A DNA stretch of 64,000 bases from Lachnospiraceae bacterium (GTDB lineage: Bacteria > Bacillota > Clostridia > Lachnospirales > Lachnospiraceae), in the NCBI GenBank assembly GCA_021628825.1, contig JAJXRY010000001.1, positions 1,798,001 through 1,862,000 of the forward strand, written 5' to 3'. The stretch's first letter is position 1, and the number at the start of each line of letters is the position of its first letter. Shown piece after piece: positions 57,466 to 64,000 of this stretch. Position numbers and translations under genes: made by a program. The notes under the pieces are model-generated. The model was not told the origin of the DNA. It did not search any database and saw only the letters and a list, made by a program, of their open reading frames with translations.

Positions 57466-58981
57466 CTAAATGTGCTTTGCTTTTCTACTTCCCAGATACT
57501 TAATAACCAGTAAGGTTACAACCAGCAGAACCATACCAATCGGAAGCACGATCCATGCAGTTCTGACAAAACCTGCAATAATGTAGGTTGCAAAAGATAC
57601 AGCCGCTACCACGACAACATACGGAAGCTGTGTGGAAACATGATTCACATGATCGCACTGTGCACCTGCGCTTGCCATAATAGTTGTATCCGAGATCGGT
57701 GAACAATGGTCACCGCAGACCGCACCTGCCATACATGCGGAGATGGAAATAATCATTAAGGTCGGATCAGAGTTTGCAAATACGGCAACAACGATCGGAA
57801 TAAGGATACCGAAGGTTCCCCATGATGTACCGGTTGCAAAAGCAAGGAAGCATCCAATTAAGAAGATAATTGCCGGAAGCAGACTCATAAAGCTTCCTGC
57901 TACAGATTTTACTGCATTTGCCACAAATTCTGCTGCTCCAAGACTATCTGTCATTGCCTTCAGGGTCCATGCAAAAGTAAGAATCAGGATTGCCGGAACC
58001 ATGGCCTTAAAACCTTCGGGAATACATGCCATACAATCCTTAAAGGACATTACTCTGCGGAACATATATACAATCACAATAATAATCAGTGCGCAGATAC
58101 TTCCCATGCCAAGTCCGACCGAAGCATCGGAATTGGAGAACGCTTCTACAAGGTTCGCTCCACCAAAGAACCCACCGGTATAAATCATACCGATCACGCA
58201 GCAGATAATCAGGGTAATAATCGGAATTACCAGATCAATCACCTTTCCCTTTTCATTCACCGGGGCAGCTGTCTGATCCTCCTGGTGTCCGGAAGTAAAG
58301 AGATCTCCCTTTAATGCATTCTCTTCATGCTTTTTCATCGGTCCGAAATCAATATGTAAAAGTACGATCAGAAACATCATCAAAATAGTCAGTAATGCAT
58401 AATAGTTATACGGAATTGCTCGAAGGAAAATAGAAAATCCGTCTTCCCCTTCCACAAAGCCCGCAACTGCTGCTGCCCAGGATGAAATCGGGGCAATGAT
58501 ACAGACAGGCGCTGCAGTCGCATCAATCAGGTAAGCCAGCTTTGCACGTGATACCTTGTGCTCATCCGTAACAGGCTTCATAACGCTTCCTACAGTAAGA
58601 CAGTTAAAATAATCATCAATAAAAAAATCAGAATTCCAAGTGCAATGGTCATAATCTGTGCACCGGCTCTTGTTTTAATTTTCTTCTTTGCATAATGTCC
58701 GAATGCAGCGGATCCTCCCGCCTTGTTCATCAATGCGACAATTGCACCAAGAATAACAAGGAAAATCAGAATACCGACATTATAGCTGTCCGACAGAACG
58801 CCTACAAAACCATCATTAAAAAAATATGAGTAATCGTTCCTTCAAAAGAAAATCCGGAATACAGCAGACCTCCGACCAGAATACCTACGAACAGGGAACT
58901 GTACACCTCTTTGGTGATGAGGGCAAGTGCTATCGCTACAATTGGCGGCACCAAAGCCCAGAAAGTTGCATAAAAATCCAT
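57466..58981 (-). CDS. nhaC: Na+/H+ antiporter NhaC family
   Basis: About 505 residues, at least ten membrane helices. N-terminus MDFYATFWALVPPIVAIALA; conserved GTSWGTFGILIPIVVAVF, CGDHCSPISDTTIMASAGAQ and FFIDDYFNCLTVGSVM identify the NhaC/ArsB-like antiporter family. Indels near 58815 and 58622 break the N-terminal quarter. Exports sodium in exchange for protons, or a related substrate such as malate/lactate or amino acids. Fits with the sodium-type ATP synthase. Confidence 0.85.
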
Positions 58982-59107
58982 TTTAATGACTCCTTTCGTA
59001 TAAAATCGACAACTAATTGTATCATGGTATACAATATTTGACAAGAACGAACTCATAAACTGCTTCACATAAAAGAGACTTCTGCAACTGCAAAAGCCTC
59101 TTCGCTG

Positions 59108-62100
59108 CTAAGCCGCCTTTTTCTTTTTCTTACGACCATGAATTCCTATGATTATTATAAAGATCACCACAAGGCATACACCGGCAATTACCGCAATTAA
59201 CACAACCGGTACAGGCTCTGTTGGACGATCCACACAGGTAAAGGTGAATGCATCATCTTCATATTCAAATACCAGATAGCTGCCATCCTGTCCGGTCTCT
59301 ACCGGGACAAATGCTTTATCCCTGTAAATCTCAATCGAAGGATTTTCCATTTCCAGAGAGGCATCCGGCAGGAATCGATAGAGATGTGTTCCCATATCTG
59401 AAGTCTGCAGACGCACCTGATAACTTTCCGCTCTGGTTTGTGCATCCTCCGGATAAAGCTCAACCTTCTTAATCTCTAAGGTATCATCCGTATCAAACGT
59501 TCCTTCTGCTAAAAGCCTTGGAAGCTTTGCCCCATCAAGGTCTGCCTCCAGCGTCGTAATATATTCTGTATATACGGCTTCGATTGTCTGGTCAAAGGTA
59601 ATGTTCTCCTGGGAAAACTCCTCCCACACACCGGAATATCCATCCTTCTGTGGAACCTCCGGAAGCTTCGTAACATCAAAACTCTCTCCATAGTTAATGG
59701 TGATCCGGTCTACCTGTGAATCGTCTGCCATAAAGGTCAGATGGATCGCGCGGAACGAATCCGGCATATCCGGGAGCTCCAGAAATTCATCATAGGAAAC
59801 CGGCTGTGCCTCACCTGCAAGGCTGATTCCGTCAATTCCGGGAGGGCATCCTTCTACAAAGTAGTTATTTTCCACGGTTCCGGAATCATCAATCTGTCCG
59901 GCAATGGATCCCAAATAATAAGTACCCTCCTGAATCTCTACCATACTGTAACAGTCCGTGATGGTTTTACCGTTTCCTGCAATACCTCCGATCTGATTAT
60001 CTCCGGAAAGAGCACACTTGGAACTGCTTTGACGGATCGTTCCCATACTTTCTCCGGCAATACCGCCAACCTTATCTTCATCACTTGATACACTTCCGGT
60101 ATTCATACCGGAAATGATACTGCCGAGGGTCATTTCTCCGACAATACCTCCCACACATTCCTTCTTTCCTTCTACTTTCCCACTGTTGAAGCACTCCCGG
60201 ATAACAATTCGTTCCTTGTACCTGACATTCAGTGTTGCGTTATCGGAAGAAAGATTTAAGTCATCCTCCGGATCAAGGTTGTTCTCACGGGACATGGTTC
60301 CGGCAATACCACCGACATTGAGATCACCACTGATCTTTCCGTAATTGGTACAGCTCAGTACCTTTCCTTCGGTATCCTTAACCGTATCATCATCGGAAAC
60401 ATCCATGAAGATTTCATCTGTTTCCGGCGTATCGGTATCGGTAATGATATTAGTAATCACCTGAACTTCATCATTAATTGCCTGTAAATCATCCAGCAGA
60501 AGCTGATTATGATCATCCGCCATATTATTCAGGGTACGCGTCTGATCAAGGATCTTCGTAAAACTGCTGCTTAACGAAATCCGTGCAGAATCAACCCGTA
60601 CCTTTGCCCGATCTGCCCGGTTACGGATCTCACCTTCGGTATCGGAAATCGTACGGTTCGCATTCTCATAAGCCGCCTTCTGTGCATCATTGATTTCTTT
60701 TTCCAGTGCTTCCCGGTCAATCTGATCCCAGATATTAAAGGAAGAAAAGTCATATCCACCGCTTGGTGTGGGAACAAGAGGAAGACTCGGAAGATTATCT
60801 GAACTATCCCCATCATCCTTTGTATCATCCTTGGGATCCTTATTAGTATCATCCCTAGTGTCGCCCTTGCTGTCATCCTTGGTGTCACCCTTGGTATCAT
60901 TATTAGTATCATCCTGTGACAGGTTCTTCGTTTCCGTTATACCCGGCGCCGGTTCAGAAAGCCTGTATGGAATCTGGTAAGCAATCTCCTCTTTGGGAGT
61001 TCTCAGATCCTGAATGGCAGTTCTTGCACCTTTTTCTCCCTCTGCATAGTTCTGATCGGAATCTTGTGTAGAATCCTCAGTGCCACTCTGTCCGCCTGGA
61101 TTCTGTGTCGGGGTCTGACCCTTGCCTTCATCGTTTCCATTTCCCTCCGTTGTCGTACCACTCGGAGTAGGCGTTGGCGTGGATGTAGGTGTTCCTGTCG
61201 GTGTTGTACTCGGAGTCGTAGATGGTGTCGTACTCGGAGATTCCGTTGGAGATGCACCCGGGCTCCATGTAGGGAGCTTATCCAGAAAATCCAATGATAC
61301 CGGTCTTGGTGAGTTCAACCCTGAAATAGACAGGGAATTGGACATATTATCAAAATCACCGCTGATATCCGACATAATATTATCTACTGCATTCTGTGCA
61401 CCTGCTACAGCATCCAGCAGCACATTAATCTGATCGGACAAAGATGCAGACATATCACTTGCATCGTTATCGAGCTTCGTTACAAGGTCGTGCAGCTTCG
61501 GAAATTCCCTGGACAGCTTTTTCCATCGTGTCCTCTTCATATTGCATCTGGCTGCTCGGCTCCATCTGTCCGGCAATTCCGCCGACATCCTTACGTCCGT
61601 TCAGCCGTCCGTGGTTCTCGCAGCTCATAATAAAAACCGGTCTGGCTTCCTGCAATACCACCAATGTTATAACCGACATGCTGATATCCTACACTGCCGC
61701 TATTGTTACTATAAAGAATGACTCCTTCATTGGAACCGGCAATTCCGCCAATATCCGTTACGGAAGCTGCATTTTTCCGTACTTAAAATTTCCTGTACAG
61801 TCAGAGACTGGATATCAATTTTATTATCCTTGGCATTGGTGTTTACCAATGCATTGTTTGTGCAGTTGGTAATACCGCCCTTGTTCGTTCCAACCAGACC
61901 ACCAATACGGTGATTTCCGGAAACCATGCCATTTGCGGTGCTGTCCTCAATAATTCCGCTTACTTCATTTATTCCGACAAGAAGTCCGGCATCATTGTTT
62001 ACATTCATTTTGCCATTGACGCTGCATCCGCTGATAAGTCCCTTATTCTGACCTGCCAGAATACCAATACCGGAATGTCCCGTTCCCGCTGTGGCATCCA

Positions 62101-62557
62101 TCTGGATATTCAGATTCCATACCTGTCCTGTCTCCTGAATATAACGGAAAAGTCCGATATTATTACTGGTTCCCTCTATAGCAAAGCCCCTGATTGTATG
62201 TCCCTGTCCAAGAAAAATCCCGCCAAAGGTCGGAATCAACGTAACTCCTTCGTTTGTAAAATCAAGGTCTGTATCCAGAATTACCACTTTATCCTGTGAC
62301 CAGATATCCAGTGTACAATTGTTTGCAAGTTCTTTGAGATCTTCATTGCCGCGGATCCAGATCACCTGATCCTCGTCATAGGTAAGCGCTCCATCCTGCT
62401 CCGCTGCATCCTGCAGATGCTCCATAACGTCATCGGTTCCAATTTCATTGTCTTCATTAATTGTTTCTGCATGCGCACTTAAGGATATCTGCAAAGAAGG
62501 AAGGATCAGTGCAGTAATCAAGCAAACGACTAATGTTCTTTTCTTAAACTTCTTCAT
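59108..62557 (-). CDS. Large cell-surface GLUG-repeat protein
   Basis: About 1,150 residues in reconstructed frames. Signal peptide (LVVCLITALILPSLQISLSA), N-terminal GLUG-type repeats (GIGILAGQNKGLISGCSVNG, HRIGGLVGTNKGGITNC), then a helical region, a Thr/Pro linker (about 30 residues), an Asp/Lys/Thr repeat linker, a second helical region and more GLUG repeats (DLNVGGIAGTMSRENN, GGIAGNGKTITDCYS). A C-terminal membrane helix (VVLIAVIAGVCLVVIFIIII) and basic tail anchor it. Indels near 61775, 61635 and 61515. Likely adhesin or matrix protein. It overlaps the MMPL gene by 14 bp. Confidence 0.8.
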
Positions 62558-64000
62558 CTTCCGCACTTCCTTTCTCTTCTTTATTTTGTTCTTCGGACTT
62601 TGCATGATCATTTGTCCTGTCGTCCTTCTGAGGCAGTCCGGGCGGATTCTTTTCCTCTATGGCAGATACCTCTACTGCATCCGGTCCCGGATCCTCTTCA
62701 TCGCTCACACTCTCCGCGCCACCGGTAATCAGTGTAACACTCATATCACCACGTACAAACCCGGAAAAGTTACCCTCAAGCGTACCGTTTACCTGTCCCC
62801 GGATCAGACCGTTCACACGGGTAAGACCGCTAAAGTTCTGTGGCGTAAGATTGATTTTACTCTTAAGCTGAAAGCTTGTTTTCTCAATAATAATATCACC
62901 TACAACCAGAATCTGCGGTAATACAGCAAGTACAAGCACAATGGAAATAATGGTACCACGGCTTAAGCAGCTTCCGATCGAAGCGATAATCGGGTTTGTT
63001 GTCAACTGCTGGATCAGCGCACCGGCAACCGCCAGAATCGTTCCCGAGGTAAAGATGGTCGGAAATGCTTCGTTCAACGCAGCCACAATTGCCTGCTTCG
63101 GTTTCATTCTCGTCTTCAGATCAGAATAATGGCTGGAAATAACGATTGCGTAATCAATATTGGCACCCATCTGAATCGAGTTTACAATCAGGTAGCTTAA
63201 GAAGTACAACGGAGACTTCTGTAAGTACGGCATGGAAAAGTTGATCCAGATACTGCCCTGGATAACAATAATCAGCAGCACCGGAAGTCCTGCGGATTTA
63301 AAGGTAAACAGCAGAACAATGATAACAAATAATGCAGATAACACACTGATGATAATATTATCGGTTCCAAAGGATGAAGACAGATCAAAGTCACTGGTGG
63401 AGTTACCTACAATATAGGAAGCATCAAGGTCATAGTACTTCGCAATGTCCTGATGCATCGTTTCAAGGAATGCAAAGGTTTCTTCACTTTCCTCCGGAAG
63501 ATTTAAGTATACAACCATACGGGAATAATCGTCGGTCTTTAACTGCAGCTTTGCCTTCTCTAACTGGTCAAATAGATCATCGAGGGTATCCTGCACCTCA
63601 CCATCCAGGGTAATGTTATCCTCTTCCATCTGATCCTTTAGGAACATAAACATATCAAACAGCGGCACCTGATAATTTTCAATGCCATTCACGATCTTAC
63701 CGTACTGATTTTCATTAACGGCATAAGCCGAATACAGGAGATTCGCAATTTCATATTCCACACCGGCAAGCTCGGAAAACTCTCTTGGATTCAACGCATC
63801 CGTCAGCACATAACCGTCCATGGCTTCAATATTGCCAAGTCCCATCGCGGATTTTACTTCTTCATGCTGCTCTAACGCCTTTAAAAGCTTTTCTTCCTTC
63901 TGGTAATTTCCCGCCGGTACGATCACGGCAACCATATTGCTAGTTCCGAACGTATTCTTAATCTTCTGATAAGCAATCTGGCTTTCACTCTGCTTTGCAG
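62544..64000 (-). CDS. MMPL/RND family transporter, 5' end beyond window
   Basis: At least 485 residues are visible. It enters from the right edge in frame (AYQKIKNTFGTSNMVAVIVP). The periplasmic loop is followed by five or six membrane helices (IIISVLSALFVIIVLLFTFK, YAIVISSHYSDLKTRMKPK with the family Asp/Tyr region, IIASIGSCLSRGTIISIVLV). The cytoplasmic tail has six Gly-X3 repeats (GLIRGQVNGTLEGNFSGFVR) and an acidic end (EEKGSAEDEEV). It exports lipids or large molecules in relatives. It lies upstream of and overlaps the surface-protein gene, so the two are probably co-expressed. Confidence 0.8.
   Translation of the reverse strand, partial: AKQSESQIAYQKIKNTFGTSNMVAVIVPAGNYQKEEKLLKALEQHEEVKSAMGLGNIEAMDGYVLTDALNPREFSELAGVEYEIANLLYSAYAVNENQYGKIVNGIENYQVPLFDMFMFLKDQMEEDNITLDGEVQDTLDDLFDQLEKAKLQLKTDDYSRMVVYLNLPEESEETFAFLETMHQDIAKYYDLDASYIVGNSTSDFDLSSSFGTDNIIISVLSALFVIIVLLFTFKSAGLPVLLIIVIQGSIWINFSMPYLQKSPLYFLSYLIVNSIQMGANIDYAIVISSHYSDLKTRMKPKQAIVAALNEAFPTIFTSGTILAVAGALIQQLTTNPIIASIGSCLSRGTIISIVLVLAVLPQILVVGDIIIEKTSFQLKSKINLTPQNFSGLTRVNGLIRGQVNGTLEGNFSGFVRGDMSVTLITGGAESVSDEEDPGPDAVEVSAIEEKNPPGLPQKDDRTNDHAKSEEQNKEEKGSAEDEEV

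Overview
The window looks like part of a chromosome from a low-to-moderate-GC, spore-forming, anaerobic Firmicute, most likely a Lachnospiraceae-type Clostridium. The evidence is spoIIID, cwlD, a spore-type GH18 hydrolase, MecA, an F-type ATP synthase whose c subunit carries a sodium-binding signature, an NhaC antiporter, and phage-defence and mobilisation proteins of the kinds common in gut Clostridia. No rRNA or tRNA gene and no CRISPR array was found.

Layout. Positions 1-24471 are an accreted stack of mobile elements to the left of the 3' end of guaA (24460-26007, minus strand). Three remnants of the last codons of guaA (Glu-Phe-Glu-stop) lie at 2004, 7764 and 13950, in addition to the real 3' end at 24460. 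They cut the stack into four units. Each unit end carries a pair of heptamers, usually 4 bp apart, at a nearly constant distance from the remnant. Unit 0 (off the left edge to 2015) has a relaxase and an HTH-methyltransferase. Unit 1 (2004-7775) has VanZ, an ECF sigma factor locus, an acetyltransferase, two NUDIX hydrolases and a P-loop kinase. Unit 2 (7764-13961) has a defence-type reverse transcriptase, an IS4-like insertion sequence and a translationally coupled acetyltransferase/nucleoside phosphorylase operon. Unit 3 (13950-24471) has a putative RNA-repeat toxin-antitoxin locus, a membrane protein, a two-gene GIY-YIG/helicase plus methylase restriction system, a resolvase, TnpV, an excisionase-like protein, an XRE regulator and another membrane protein. 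A second island (26158-30380) is flanked by 130-bp copies of the spoIIID 3' end and holds an OLD-like nuclease and an AbiL-type RloA/RloB pair.

From about 30.6 kb to the right end the content is chromosomal: a sugar isomerase, a SWIM-domain protein, an HD-GYP phosphodiesterase, a HerA-like ATPase, a complete atp operon (atpZ-I-B-E-F-H-A-G-D-C, minus strand), a DUF402 protein, a cell-wall hydrolase-rpiB-tsaC group, cwlD, the GH18 hydrolase, mecA behind a long structured leader, nhaC, a large cell-surface GLUG-repeat protein and the end of an MMPL/RND transporter.

Quality caveat. Many genes, including essential ones (guaA, atpA, atpB, atpD, tsaC, nhaC), are broken by single-base insertions or deletions, usually in short homopolymers. 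I read these as sequencing or assembly errors and give gene coordinates for the reconstructed frames. The most interesting candidate system is the locus at 14085-15101: a consensus promoter, two adjacent 34-nt repeats, a terminator and then a PBECR4-like toxin gene. That is the layout of a type III (RNA-antitoxin) system, but with a toxin of a different fold class.
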